Counted from the stretch's first letter, positions 11,600-24,182 are shown. The stretch is DNA of 64,000 nucleotides from Prorocentrum cordatum (GCA_963575745.1 CAUYUJ010007269.1:388501-452500); one strand, 5' to 3'. The notes: generated by a model from the sequence alone, not told the origin. Program-made: numbers and translations.

Positions 11600-12130
11600 C
11601 GCAGAACTAAACATGTTTCAAATTAGAAGCCGGCCGTGCAGGATAGGCCATTTTCCTCTCCACGGCTCCCAGGCAGGCATCCTCGCAGCGACTTGCTTGA
11701 GGTTGAAACGTGTCGTTTCCCTACTCGTTCCCAGCACGCGTGCCTGAAGCCTATGCGGAACTCCTTCGCTGCGCTTCGGTGGCTCCTGCAAAGCTCCTAC
11801 TCCGAAGCTTGCAAGCTCTCGAGACATCCTTCCAAACGCCAGTTAAAGTACTTCCAAACATCTTTCCAACTCCTTTCCTGCTGCGTTGTTTCCAGATAAC
11901 TCCCTGGAAGCTAGAAGGGCTTCAGACTAGAAGCCGGCACCGCAGGGTAGCCCTGGAGCTCGTTCCAGCTTCCCGCACGACTCCTGTGAACTCCCAGCTT
12001 GTCCCGGAAGGCCTTTCCTAACTGTTCCCCAGTACGTCTGCCGTGAAGCTTTCCAGAAGCTCCGTTCCAGAGCTTCCAGAGCTCCTTCGAAGGACTTTCC
12101 ATAAGATTCTGTGGCCTCGCTATCCAGGGT
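11600..12130. repeat. Tandem duplication of about 310 bp
   Basis: AGAAGCCGGC..GCAGGrTAG at about 11625 recurs at about 11930, and the following ctgcCTGAAGC block also recurs. The two halves are strongly diverged. No gene seen. Confidence 0.6.
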
Positions 12131-12149
12131 TTGGACACCACAAATTCCA

Positions 12150-12305
12150 TCCCCTTCCTTGGAAACCAGGCGGGGGGGGTGGGGCCCTTGTCCCCTTCCC
12201 TTTCCCCGAGAAGGGGGAGGGGGCGAAAACAAAGGGGAGGGTGGCCCCCGAACCCGGCAGGGAGGGGAACGGGAGCGAAAAAGGAAGGGAGGGCCCCCTT
12301 CCCAT
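12150..12305. other. No gene seen: GC-rich spacer
   Basis: G/C homopolymer-rich linker before the CGA array. Confidence 0.5.
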
Positions 12306-12356
12306 TGGGAGCGACGACGATGACGACGACGACGGCGACGACGGTGACGGCAACGA

Positions 12357-12401
<45 letters not shown>

Positions 12402-12403
12402 GA

Positions 12404-12453
<50 letters not shown>

Positions 12454-12530
12454 AGGCAGCGACGGCGACGGCGACGGACAGCGACGGTGACGGCGACGAC
12501 GACGACGACGACGACAACGACGAGTTGGTG
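12306..12530. repeat. CGA/GAC triplet array
   Basis: Runs of GACGACGAC with GGC interruptions. Same motif class as the 20-26-kb array, read on the opposite strand. Confidence 0.95.
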
Positions 12531-12534
12531 AACC

Positions 12535-13215
12535 GGTCGGGCGGGCGGAACACTAAGTGCAACTTTCACTCTGCGTTGGGAGACTTTATAATGAGACACT
12601 ATATCACAACCGCCACAGACACAAGTCGGGCGGGTCGTCACTATGTGTCTATGTGTGGGGAAATGAAGCATGACCGCTAAAAACGCTGGTCGGGCAGCTG
12701 GGGCGTCCAAGTTGGGCCAGCCAAACATTTCATGCAACCTGCCCTGTGAGAAATGAGGAACTTAAGGGGGAATCGTTCACAACCGCCAAAGACGCCGGTC
12801 AGGCGAGCGGGACATTCTCAGTTATGGGGCGTCCATATCGGGCGGGCGGGACATTAAATATGCAATCTTCACTCTGTGTTCGGAGAATATCATGGGAGAA
12901 TGTATCACGACCGCCAAAGATAGATGTTGGGCGGAAATCTGTAGTCAGGATGGGGCGTCCAAATGGGGCGGGCGGGACATTATATGCAACCTTCACTGCG
13001 TGAAATGAGAAAACTGACGGGGAATCGATCGAAACCGCCGAAGACGCCGTCCGGGCGGGCTGGATAATAAAGGAACCATTCGTTCAAACATAGGGCGTCC
13101 ATATCGGGCGGGCGGGACATTAAATGCAATCTTCACTGGGGAGAATGTCATGAGACAGTATATATCACGACCGCCGCAAACGCAGCACGGGTGGGCGGGA
13201 CATTAAATGAAACCT
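12535..13215. repeat. Satellite of about 130 bp, 5 units
   Basis: Each unit contains CGGGCGGGCGGGACATTAAA, TGCAAtCTTCACT, GAGAATgTCATGaGA and TATCACgACCGCCaaAGAC. Units start near 12537, 12700, 12838, 12967 and 13103, with a partial one at 13193. No coding signal. Confidence 0.85.
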
Positions 13216-13799
13216 GTCGTCGTCGTCGACTTCGTCGTCCTCTTCGGCATCTACGTCGCCATAGTCGTCGCCATTTGTCGATCCTTGATTGCGCGTGCCG
13301 GCCCCCTGTTGCCAGCGTCGCCGCCGTCGTGTGCGCTCGCTGACCCCCCTCGTCGTCTTCGTCGTCGTCGGCCCTCGGGATTCTAGCGAGAGGCGAGGCG
13401 GGGGAGGACCTCCCGGTTTTCGGGGGGCCCGCCCCCCCCCCTGGGGCTCGGAGCCTGGAGTCATTTTACGGAAGCCCCCCCCCCCGCCCCAGTCGAACAC
13501 GGGGGGGGGACCCTACAAGCGACCACCGAAAAAGCGCTTTCTTACCACGCGGTCGTCTGGGCCAACCAAAGCGGGGGTGGAGCACAACAGCAAGAACGAA
13601 TCCGCCGAGCCCGGCTTGCCTGGGGTGAGAAGGCGTGTGAGATGATCAGCTGTCCCCCTCCCCCTTTCCCCGTCCCCCAGGGCCCAACATCCACCTTGAG
13701 GGCGAGGGAAGGGGGGGTATCCGGGCTCGTCGGCGCACTCAAAGAGGCTCTGGAGCGTCCAAATCTGCCGTCCGTGACCTTACAGACGTGCCAGAAGGT
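13216..13799. other. No recognisable gene
   Basis: A short GTC run (13216-13275) followed by G- and C-homopolymer-rich sequence. Open frames lack recognisable motifs. Confidence 0.5.
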
Positions 13800-14340
13800 C
13801 CTGAATCGCCGAACGACTGGCCCACGACGACCACGATGGCTCCAAGACGCCTCAAGACGCCTTCAAGACGCCCCAGGAGAGGCCCAAGAGAGTTCTCAAG
13901 AGGGCCCCGAGCGGCAACAAATGATGATATCCACTGGATTTTTGTTTGTTACTTCTGGGGTTCTCGTCTCCTTGAGCTTCCGACGCTCCAGGACGGCCCA
14001 AGAGGCCCCAAAGCCCGCCCAAAAACTGCCCCGGAGGCCTCTCCGAGGGTCCCGGAACGGCGCCCAAGAGGGCTCCAAGACGGCCCAAAGAGGGACACGG
14101 CCAAAAGATCGTCCCAACAGGGTCCCGACAGAGGCCAAGAAGGAGGACACGAAACGAGAATCCGATCTTCCACCCCAAGAGGCTCCCCCACCAGAAGTCC
14201 CCAAGCCTCAACAGGCCCCAAGAGGCCCAAAAGAGGCCCCAAAACTGCCCCCAAGACGCTTCAACACCACCTCCAAGAGGCTCAGCCACGCCCCCAAACA
14301 GTTCCAAAGACATCCACTAAAGTCCCCAGGTCATGCCCAA
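13800..14340. repeat. CAAGAGGCC-type minisatellite
   Basis: Degenerate CCCCAAGAGGCC/CCAAGACGCC units as at 6.7 kb. Arg/Pro-rich frames are repeat-derived. Confidence 0.7.
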
Positions 14341-14469
14341 GACGACCACGACGCCTCGACCGTGGACTCCCCGCCTCTTCTGGGGGCTGGCGGAAGGAAT
14401 GGCGCAAGCCTCTTGAACCAACGAATCGGCACCACCCTCCTGGAGGCTGGGACGCCTCCTGGAGCAACC

Positions 14470-14970
14470 AAGAACCGTTCGGAAACAACGTGTTTTCGTG
14501 CTTGTCCCGCTCTGGGGCGTTGGAAGCCAACAGTTTGTCAAGCTTGTCCCGCCATGCGGGGTCAGGATCCCACGTGTTTTCAGGCTTGTCCCGCTCTGGG
14601 GCGCTAGGAACCCAAGCGTTTTCGTGCTTGTCCCGCTCTGGGAAGCCAGGGCTCAAGTGTTTCACGCTTGTCCCGCGCTGTAGCGCTAGACACCCATGTG
14701 TTTTCACGCCTGTCCCGCTTTGGGGCGTTAGGAGCCCATGTGTTTTCACGCTTATCCAGCTCTGGCGCGTCAGAAACCATGTGTTTGCACGAGTGTCCCG
14801 CTCTGAGGCGTTCTGGACCCATGTGTTTTCACGCCTGTCCCGCTCTGTGGCGTTGGGAACCCATGCGTTTTCACGTTCATCCAGCCCTGGCGCGTCAAGA
14901 CCCCGTGCGTTTGCACGCTTGTCCCGCCTGGTGGCGTCGGGAACCCACGTGTTTTCACACGCTTCCGCGT
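14470..14970. repeat. 42-bp minisatellite, array 2
   Basis: About 12 units of the same 42-bp repeat as 10890-11515, separated from it by 3 kb of unrelated repeats. Confidence 0.92.
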
Positions 14971-15982
14971 TCCCAAGACCACCTGGGCATCCTGGGGCGC
15001 CGAAGCCGCTCAAGTGTTGCACAACAAGCGTGTCGCTCGAGATATCCTTGCCATCCCTTTGCGCAGGACGCGCCGTCCTCGAGCGGGCACGCAACATGTC
15101 AGCAGTTGCATATGTCATGTCAGAACTTAGCGTATCCAGATTTCGATATGTACTGCGGGTTCTGCGCAAAACGCTTTGCATTTCTTGAACAGAAAAAAAC
15201 GGGGGTCAGCGGACCCCGTTATTTATCCAGGCTCCGAGATGGGGGGGACTTCCCTTGAGAGGACACGCGCGAAATGCATGTTCTAACACAAGATGGGGCT
15301 CCAAATCGTTTGTAACTTGAACGCCCCTGAAAGGGCAGACACCGCCGCCCCCACTTTTTGTCGGAGCCTGGAGTTTCCATTTGGGGGGTCCAGCACGGCC
15401 CCAGAGGGTCCAAGACGACGCGGAGAAGAGCCCAAGAAGGGCTTCCAAGGACCCCCTAGGCGCGCCCACAACCGCTCACCACAACACCAAAAAGGAGTAC
15501 AGACGGGCATTGAGGGACCCGAGAGGCTGTTGAGGGCGGCCGCAGAGAGCATCCGCAGGTTCCAAGATGGCCGCAAGAGCCCGCGGAGATACACGGGAGC
15601 TCCAAGAGAGGCTCCAGGAACCGCCCGATAAGGACATAGTCGTCAGAAATCTATGTGGTTTACGATGCGTGTTACAATGCTCTTTACTTGTTGGGGGGCT
15701 CTGATGTATGAGACTCGAAGGCAGGTGGAAAGGCATCTGGGACGGCCGTTGGTGGCCAGAAGGGCGGTCAAGATCAGCCCAGAAAGAGCCCCGAGAGGCC
15801 CTCAAAACTGGCCCAGCAGGCTCCCGGAAAGGTGTCTGAGAGGGCTGGTGGCGCTCGGCAGCCGACCACGTGAAAGGGGGGTCGTTTTGGGACGAGGTGG
15901 TGGCCAGAAGGCGCCCCGGCCGCAGCCCGGGCACCTGGACCGGCGGAATCAGCAGGCCGCGGGGAGGGCACCAGGAGTTAAC
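14971..15982. other. No recognisable gene
   Basis: Ordinary GC-rich sequence. 15390-15620 contains loose CCAAGAGGCC units. No gene can be supported. Confidence 0.45.
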
Positions 15983-16151
15983 GGGCGAAGAACGGTATAA
16001 AATAAACTTTTTCGCCGTCGGGGACACCTGCCCCAGGGCGGCTGGAAAGTTTATACCCTTGCGGTGGCACCGTAGGGGTACAAACTTTCCAGCCGCCCAG
16101 GGACAGGAGCCCCCGACAACGAAAAAGTTTAGTTTAAACCGTTCTTCGCTC
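15983..16151. mobile_element. MITE-like inverted-repeat element with arms of about 75 bp
   Basis: Left arm starts GGGCGAAGAACGG and the right arm, read inward on the other strand, starts GAGCGAAGAACGG. Pairing continues through AAACTTTTTCG, GTCGGGG and GGGCGGCTGGAAAGTTT, leaving a loop of about 20 bp. No coding capacity. Confidence 0.85.
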
Positions 16152-16527
16152 GCTGAAGGAGGGGCTGCCAGGGCTCCGAGGAGGGGCATTTGGCACGAGG
16201 CGTGCGTGGGCAGGGGACCGACAGGAAAGACTCCGTGCAGGCCACGCGGCGGGGATCTCACACGCCGTGCCCGGTGGGGCGGCGGGTCGAGCGAGATCCG
16301 CCGGCCCTCCGAGAGCTCGGAGCCAGGGGCAGTGGAGCACAACGGACAGAGAGCCCGGGGCCCACGCCCTTCTGCGGGAAGGAGGGATGGCAGGAGGGGG
16401 AGGAGCAGGTCCGACCACCGCCCAGGAGGGCCAACGAACAGCACCGGGGACATCGACGTCCAAATCCCAGTCGAGGCTTCTCAAGCAGTCCGGATCGGTC
16501 TACAGGTCTGGAGTGCTGCTCCTGTGG

Positions 16528-16722
16528 GAAGACGGAAAGACGCCACTAACATAAACTTTTGGCGCTCCGCGCGGATTTCTCGGATCTGCGCCAGACCCCC
16601 CCCCCTGGCGCGCGGAGCGCGCCAGGGGCGGCGCCGGAGGCGCCGCCCGGGGGACTCAGCGCGGATCCAAGAAATCCGCGCGGAGCCCCAAACGTTTGTG
16701 TTGATGGCGTTTTTTCGTCTTC
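16528..16722. mobile_element. MITE-like element, family of 48982-49219
   Basis: Inverted arms: GAAGACGGAAAGACGCC at the left and its imperfect complement at the right, with inner arms CGCTCCGCGCGGATTTCT/AGAAATCCGCGCGGAG around a GC-rich core that is itself palindromic (GGCGCCGGAGGCGCC). Confidence 0.85.
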
Positions 16723-17445
16723 GACCCTCAGCGCTCTGGAAGGCCAGGGTTCTCCTGCCCCGCCCCCACCGCCCTTCCTGCTGCAGCACCCCCCCTCGTG
16801 GCCTCCCTGGCCAGGCCGTCCGCGCTCTGCCGGCCCTCTCTCTCCGCGGCATCCTCCCCCCCTCTCTCCCTCCCTCTCCCTCTCCCCCTCTCCCCCTCTC
16901 CCTGCCCCCCATGTCGCTTCGCGAACTCACCATTTCCATTCCCATTTCTCTCCCTTCCCCCCTCTCCCTCTCCGCCGCATCCCCCCCTCTCCCTGCCCCC
17001 CCCCTTCCCGCCTTGAGACGCGCCTTGGTTTTGATGCGTCGGCTGCGCGCCGTCCTGTGGCAGCGCCCCTGGGGGACAGTGCTGCCTCCCATCCGCGTCC
17101 CTGCTGCCAACGCCTGCGGTCCCCCCTCCCCCCGCCCCCTCCTCCTCCTCCTCCTCCTACTCCTCCTCCTCCTCCTGCTCCTCCTCCTCCTCCTCGCTCC
17201 TCGTCGCTCCTCGCTCCTCGCTCCTCTTCCTCGCTCCTCCTCCTCCTCCTCCTCCTCCTCCTCCTCCTCCTCCTCCTCCTCCTCCTCGCTCCTCCCCCAG
17301 CTCGGGTCCTTGGACGCGGGCTCGCGACGGCTGGCCCGGAGGGGGCTGGAGCGCGCCAGGCGCAGGCCTGCGGCCGGGGGCGGGAGGCAGCGAGGCGGAG
17401 CCATGATCGGGGAAGGGCGTCTCGGGTCGGGTGCGCCCCCTGCTC
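16723..17445. repeat. CT-rich tract with CTC microsatellite
   Basis: CCCTCTCCCTC units at 16855-17005 and a CTC triplet run at 17142-17288. No gene seen. Confidence 0.75.
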
Positions 17446-17765
17446 ATATTCTTCTTCTTCTTCTTCGTATTCTTCTTCTTATTCTTATTATTAGTATTAG
17501 TATTAGTATTGGTATTAGTGTTAGTATTAGTATTAGTATTGGTATTAGTATTAGTATTAGTATTAGTATTAGTATTTTTATTTGTATTAGTATTAGTATT
17601 ATTATTAATATTATTATTATTATTACTACTACTATTATTATTATGATTATTATTCGTATTATTGTTAGTATTATTATTAACAACATTACTATTATTATTA
17701 TTATTATTAGTAGTAGTAATATTACTAATAATATTAGTAGTCTTATTATTATTATTATTATTATT
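17446..17765. repeat. TTA/TTAGTA microsatellite
   Basis: TTC run, then ATTAGT hexamers, then ATT triplets. It is one of the few AT-rich stretches in the window. The hexamer is not a known dinoflagellate telomere repeat. Confidence 0.9.
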
Positions 17766-18048
17766 CCCCTCTCTCTCTCGCTCTCTCTCTCTCTCTCGCT
17801 CGCTCTTGCCCTCTCTCTCTCTCTCGCTCTCTCGCTTCTCTCTCTCTCTCTCTTTCTGCTTCTCTCCCTCTCTGTCCCTCTCTCTGTCTCTATTTTTTTT
17901 GTTTTTCTCTCTCTCTCTCTCTGTCCCTCTCTGTCCCTCTATCTGTTTGTTTGTTTCTCTCTCTCTCTCTCTTCCCTCCTCTCTCTCTCTCTGTTTCTCC
18001 CTCTCTCTCGCTCTCTCCCTCTCCTCCCTCTCCTCTCTCTCTCCTCTC
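17766..18048. repeat. CT dinucleotide microsatellite
   Basis: CTCTCT runs with CCCT and CGCT interruptions, abutting the TTA tract. Confidence 0.95.
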
Positions 18049-18806
18049 TCACTCCGACGTCGTGTTTCTCCTCACAATGTGGTTTCCTGGAGGTCTGCGC
18101 CCCCTTCTAGGACTGGCTTTTCATCCCGCGTCGTTTTCTGGCGGCCCCGCAACCCCCAAAATTGCCACAGACCGTCGGCCGTGGTGTTTTCAGGACGCGA
18201 GGATGTTAGGGTATCTTCGGTTCCGTCTCTCGTGACCCCATCACTTCCTCCATCCTCTCACCCCCTCTCCTGCCACATCCTCCTCCTCCTCCTCCTCCCC
18301 GGCCCTGCCCTCTCCCTCTTCGCCGTGGTCGTCGCCGTCTTTGACTTCGCCCCCCCTGCCCTCTGCCGCCTCCTCATGTTTTCCTCGTCGCCCCCCCTCC
18401 GCATCTGCCTTCTCCTCACTTTTCTCCCCACCCTCTGCTTCCGCATCGTCCTCCGACCCCACCTCCTCTGCAGGTCCTTCTCCCGTCATCACCCCTCCAT
18501 TGCCTTCTCCTCTCCTCCGGACCCTCCCCGTCCTCCCCCCCCCCGTACTCCTCCCCTCCCCTCACCCGCTCCCCCTCCCCCTCTTGTGCCCTCTCCCACT
18601 CCCCCTTCTGCCTCCCGCTCTTCTCTTCTCGTCCTGCCTTCCTCCAGGCCTCCCTCCCATCTTCCTTCGCCTCATCCTCCTCCCTTCTGCTCCTCTGTCC
18701 GTGCCCTCCTGGCCCCCCTCCGCCCCCGCAGCTGGGACAGGAAACGCGCGCAACGCGTGCACCACCGCAGGCTGGAAACGCACGTGGCTGGATTCCCCCA
18801 CGTGCA
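18049..18806. other. No recognisable gene: pyrimidine-rich sequence
   Basis: Strong C/T bias across 18240-18700 explains the open frames rich in Ser, Pro and Leu. No motif recognised. Confidence 0.5.
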
Positions 18807-19002
18807 TCGGGTCGGGCGAAAGGGGGAGATAGCAAAGGGGGGGGTTGAGAATCAGCTCACGTAGCCGATTTTCCTGGCGCCTCCCGGCGCCGGGAGGCGC
18901 CCATGTATCGAGGAATGGGCCCCTCGGTGAGGCCGAAACCAGCTGCATGCAGCAAATTTCGTAACCCCCCCTTTCCCAATCCCCCCCTTTCGCCCGGCCC
19001 GA
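18807..19002. mobile_element. TCGGGTCGGGCG MITE, copy 1
   Basis: Terminal inverted repeats of about 24 bp (TCGGGtCGGGCGAAAGGGGG), with a conserved interior containing GGCGCCTCCCGGCGCC, ATGTATCGAGGAATGGGCCC and GCTGCATGCAGC. Flanks GTGCA and GTGGA may be a 5-bp target duplication with one mismatch. Other copies: 31404, 31688 and 52891. Confidence 0.88.
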
Positions 19003-19154
19003 GTGGAGCACTCGGAGAGGCCACGCGCTGGAGATACGCGCGCGGAAGTCCGGCCCACAGCCCCACAGCCCCTCCGGACACATGTGCATCCCCCTCTCGC
19101 CCAGGCTGGCCACGCCATGAGGCGGCGCGCCAGGGGGAGGGGGAAGTGAGAAGG

Positions 19155-19332
19155 GGGAGGAGGAGGAGGAGGAGGAGGAGGAGGAGGAGGAGGAGGAGGA
19201 GGAGGAGGAGGAGGAGGAGGGAGGAGGAGGAGGAGGAGGAGGAGGAGGAGGAGGAGAGGGAGAGGGAGTAGGAGGAGGAGGAGGACGAGGAGGAGGAGGA
19301 GGATGAGGAGGAGGAGGAGGAGGAGGAGGAGC
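19155..19332. repeat. GGA triplet microsatellite
   Basis: Long GGA run with occasional GAGAGG and GAT interruptions. Confidence 0.95.
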
Positions 19333-19512
19333 AGGACGGGCCTTCTCAGAAGGCTCGGGACGTCCCCCGAGCCTTCTGAGAGAAGCTGTCTGAACCTTCC
19401 CCGAAGACGCGCAGAAGTCCTCAGGAGGCGCGAGGGCTCCTGAGAAGCCCCGCCGCCTTCTGAGAAGGTCCTCTCCTTCCCACTTCCCCCGCCCGTGCTC
19501 GCCGCCGAACCA
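19333..19512. mobile_element. CTTCTCAGAAGG inverted-repeat element, fragment
   Basis: Contains the hairpin AAGGCTCGGGACG/CCCGAGCCTT and ends in CACTTCCCCCGCCCGTGCTCGCCGCCGAA, the right end of the element seen complete at 35277-35472. The GGA run appears to have expanded inside its left arm. Confidence 0.65.
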
Positions 19513-20243
19513 TGTGACCGACTCCAGAAACGTTTGTTTGACTTGCGGCCCGCAAGGAGAAGTCCAGAGGGCGGTATGACCGAGGCTGGGGCACAGCGAC
19601 AGATAATTGGCGCGAGAACGCGCGAAGTGCACCTGCAAACAAAGTAGGAAGAGAGGCGGCCACAATTGGGCCCGATTCCAGAAACCCGGAACCCCCCAAA
19701 ACGGTTCCGTCTCTGGGGGGGCGCATCTTTCAATCCCGCCGCCTCCGCCGGCGGAGCGCCGTCCTCGTTTTGCTCCCGGCGCCCTCCGACGACCTTGCGC
19801 CGAGGAAGAGGTGCCAACTCCCTTCGGTCCTCGGAGGCGAGGCCCTTTCTGGAACGCCTAATGTGTACAGTCGGACTTGTTTGGGCAGGACACGCGAGAG
19901 GGCACGAGATCCTTCCAAGGGCCACAGTGCAATAGGAATGTAGGAGGCATGGGTCGCGAGACACAGGACACGGGGGTACCCTCGATGTGGCAGGGTCGAC
20001 CTGCTAATCAGGGCCGACTGTACACTGTGGGTTCAGCTTCACGTGGATGTTGTAGCTGTGCGCGTGCAGTTGGCAGCGCGTGAGGATTACGTCCTGTGCG
20101 CTCATGTGGCGTCCATCCTCGGCACACGGCGCACACTCGAACCGTCTCGCTCGTCTTCTGCGCGCGTTGGAGGCTGAAGGGCATGCACGCGCTCTTCTTC
20201 GGGGTGGCACGTAACCCTTCGCCGTTGATGTGGCAGGGACCTT
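19513..20243. other. No recognised gene; possible exon on minus strand near 20017-20240
   Basis: The minus strand is open from the GTC array down to about 20004. The non-repetitive part (Cys/His-containing, roughly 70 residues) reads like ordinary protein, but I recognise no family. It may be chance or an exon. Confidence 0.25.
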
Positions 20244-20265
20244 GCCGCCGCCGCCATCGTCGTCC

Positions 20266-20329
<64 letters not shown>

Positions 20330-20608
20330 CTTCCGTCACCGCCGTCGTCGTCGCCGCCGGCCGTCGTCGTCGTCGTGGTCGTCGTCGTCACCGCCGTCCG
20401 TCGTCGTTGTCGTCGTCGTCCGTCGTCCGTCGTCCGTCGTCGTGGTCGTCGTCGTCACCGCCGCCGCCGCCAGCGAAGCCGCCGTCGTCGTCGTCGTCAT
20501 CGTCGTCGTCGTCGTCGCCGTCCGTCGTCGTCGTCGTCATCGTCGTCCGTCGTCCGTCGTCCGGCGTCGTCGTCATCGTCGTCGTCACCGCCGCCGCCGC
20601 CGCCGCAG

Positions 20609-20663
<55 letters not shown>

Positions 20664-20822
20664 CTCCGTCCGTCGTCGTCGTCGTCTTCATCGTCGTCGT
20701 CGTCGTCGCCGTCCGTCATCGACGTCGTCGTCGTCGTCATCGTCGTCCGTCGTGGTCGTCGTTGTCGTCGTCCGACGTCGTCATCGTCGCCGCCGCCAAC
20801 GCCGCCATCTCCGTCGCCGTCG

Positions 20823-20854
<32 letters not shown>

Positions 20855-21044
20855 CGTGATCATTCCGTCGTTGTCGTCGCCGTCGTCATCGTTGTCGTCA
20901 TTGTCGTCGTCGTCGTCGTCGTACGTCGTCTTAGCGTTTTCGTCATTATCGTCGTCGTTATCGTCGTCGTCGTCGGCCATCGTCGTCGTCGTCCATCTTC
21001 GCCTCCACCGCTGTCGTCGTCGACGTCGTCGTCGTCTTCGTCGT

Positions 21045-21083
<39 letters not shown>

Positions 21084-21530
21084 TCGTCGTCGTCGTCGGC
21101 GTTAAAGTCGTCGTCGTCGTTGTCGTCGTCGTCGTCATCGTCGTCGCCCGTCGCCGTTGTCGTCGTCGTCGTCCGTCGTCGATGTCGTCGCCGTCGTCGT
21201 CGTCGTCGCCGTCGCCGCCACCGTCGTCGTCGTCGTCGATGCCGCCGCCGTCCGTCGTCGTCGTTGTCGTCGTCGTCGTCCTTTGTCCGTCGTCCGTCAT
21301 CGTGGTCGTCGTCGTCACCGCCGCCGCTGCCAACGCCGCCGCCATCGTCGTCGTCGTCGTCGTCGTCGCCGTCCGTCGTCGTCGTCGTCGTCATCGTCGT
21401 CCATCGTCCGTCGTCGTCGTCCGTCGTCCGTCGTCCGGCACCGCCGCTGTCGTATTCGTCGTCGTCGTCGTCCATCATCATCGTCGTCGTCGTCGACTTC
21501 GTCCGTCATCGTCGTCGTCGACGTCCTCGT

Positions 21531-21565
<35 letters not shown>

Positions 21566-21771
21566 GTCCGCCATCGACGTCGTCGTCGGTATCGTGGTTG
21601 TCGTCGTCGTCGTCGTCGTCGTCCGTCGTCGTCGATGTTGTCGACGCCGCCGTCATCCGTCGTCGTTGTCGACGCCGCCGTTGTCGTCGTCGTCGTTGTC
21701 GTCCGTCGTCGTCGTCGACGCCGCCGTCACCGCCGCCATCTCCGTCGCCGTCGCCGTCGGCGTCGTCGTTG

Positions 21772-21803
<32 letters not shown>

Positions 21804-23075
21804 GTTGTCGTCGACGTCGTCGTTGTCGTCGTTGTCGTCGTTGTCTTTGTCGTCGTCGTCCGTCGTCTTTGTCGTTGTCGTCATTCTCATCGTCGTTGTC
21901 GTCATCGTTATCGTCGTCGTCGACGTCGTCGGCCGTCGTCGTCGTCGTCCGTCGTCGCCGCCACCGCCGTCGTCGTCGACGTCGTCATCGTCGTCGCCAT
22001 CGTCGTCCGTCGTCGTCGTCATCGCCGTCGTCGTCGTCGTCGTTATCGTCGTCGTCGTTGTCGTCGTCGTCGTCGTCATCGTCGTCGTCGGTCGTCGTGG
22101 TCATCGACGTCGTCCGTCGTCGACGTCGTCACCATCGTCGTCATTGTCGTCATTCTCTTCGTCGTCACCATCGTCGTCGTCAATCGGCGTTATCGTCGCC
22201 GCGTCCGCCGCCGCCACCGTCGCCGCCGCCAACGTCGTCGTCGTCGTCATCATCGTCGTCCGTCGTCCTCGTCATCGTCGTCGTCGCCACGTCCACCGCC
22301 GCCGTCGTCGTCGTCGTCGTCGTCACCGTCGTCGTTGTCGTCTGACGTCCGTCGTCATAGTCGTCGTCGTCGTCCTTGCCGTCGTCGTCGTCGTCGTCGT
22401 TGTCGTCGTTGTCGTCGTCGTCATCGTCATCAGCGTCCGTCGTCCGTCGTCGTCGTCGTCGTCACTGCCGCTGCCGCCGCCAACGCCGTCGTCGTCGACG
22501 TCGTCGTCGTCGTCGTCTGTCGTCGTCGTGATCGCGGTCGTCGTCGTCGTCGCCGCCGCCGTCGTCGTCGTCGTCCTCGCCGCCGTCCGTCGTCGTCGTC
22601 GTCGTGCGTCGTCCGTCGTGCGTCGTCGTGGTCGTCGTCGTCACCGCCGCCGCCGCCAACGCCGCCGCCGTCGCCGTCGTCGAAGTCGTCGTCGTCGCCG
22701 TCAGTCGTCGTTGTCGTCGTCCGTCGTCCGTCGTCTGTCGTCGTCGTCGTCCTTTGAGCCACCGCCGTCGCCGCCGCCGCCGCCGTCGTCGTTGTCGTCG
22801 TCGTCGTCGTCGACTTCGTCCGGCGTCGTCGTCGTCGCCCGCCATCGTCGTCGTAATCGTCCGTCATTGTCGTCGTCGTCGTCGGCAATCGTCGTCGTCT
22901 TCGTCATCGCCGTCCGTCGCCGTCGTCGTCGTCTTCGCCGTCGTCGTCGTCGTTATCGTGGTCGTCGTCGTCGCCGCCACCGCCACCGCCATCTCCGTCG
23001 CCGTCATCGTTATCGTCGTCGCCGTCGTCGTCGTCGTTCGTCGTCGTTGTCGTCGGTGTCGCCGTCGTCATCGTT

Positions 23076-23117
<42 letters not shown>

Positions 23118-23357
23118 CGTCGTCTTTGTCGTTGTCGTCAAGACCGTCGTCGTTATCGTCGTCGTCGTAGTCGTCGGCCGTCGTCGTCCGTCGTCTCCTC
23201 CACCGCCGTCGTCGTCGACGTCGTCGTCGTCGTCCGTCGTCGTCGTCGTCGCCGTCGTCGTCGTGGTCGTGATCGTCGTCGTCGTGGTCGGCCATCGTTG
23301 TCATCATCGTCGTTGTCAGTCGTCCGTCGTCGACGTCGTCGTCGTCGTCGACTTCGT

Positions 23358-23396
<39 letters not shown>

Positions 23397-23882
23397 ATCG
23401 CCGTTGTCGTCGCCGCGCCCGCCGCCGCCATGGTCGTCGTCGTCGTCGTCGTCGTCGTCCGTTGTCGTCGTCGCCGCCACCGCAGCCGCCGCCGCCGCCG
23501 TCGTCCGTCGTCGTCCGTCGTCGTCGTCGTCGTCGTCGTCGCCATCGGCGTCGTCGTCGTTATCGTCGTCGTCGAAGTTTTCGTCGTTGTCGTCGTCTTC
23601 GTCCGTCGTCGTCGTCGTCGCCGTCGTCGCCACCGCAGCCGCTGCCGCCGCAGTCGTCGCCGTCGCAGCCGACGGTGCCGCCACCGCCGTCGTCGTCGTC
23701 GTCGTCGCCGACGTCGTCGTCTGTCGTCCGTCGTCCGTCGTCGTCGTCGTCGTCGCCGAAGGCGTCGTCGTCGTCGACGTCGCCGTCCGTCGTCGTCGTC
23801 GTCGTCATCATCGTCGTGCGTCGTCCGTCGTCCGTCGTCGTCGTCGTCGTCGCCGCCGCTGCCGCCGCCGCCGGCGCACACG

Positions 23883-23934
<52 letters not shown>

Positions 23935-23953
23935 GGTCGTCGTCGTCGTCGTC

Positions 23954-23984
<31 letters not shown>

Positions 23985-24103
23985 GCCGTCGTCGTCGTCG
24001 TCGCCGCCGTCCGTCGTCGTCGACATCGTCGCCCGTCGCCCGTCGTCCGTCGTCGTCGTCGTCGCCGCAGCCGCCGCAGCCGCCGCCGCTGCCGTCGTCG
24101 TCG

Positions 24104-24182
<79 letters not shown>

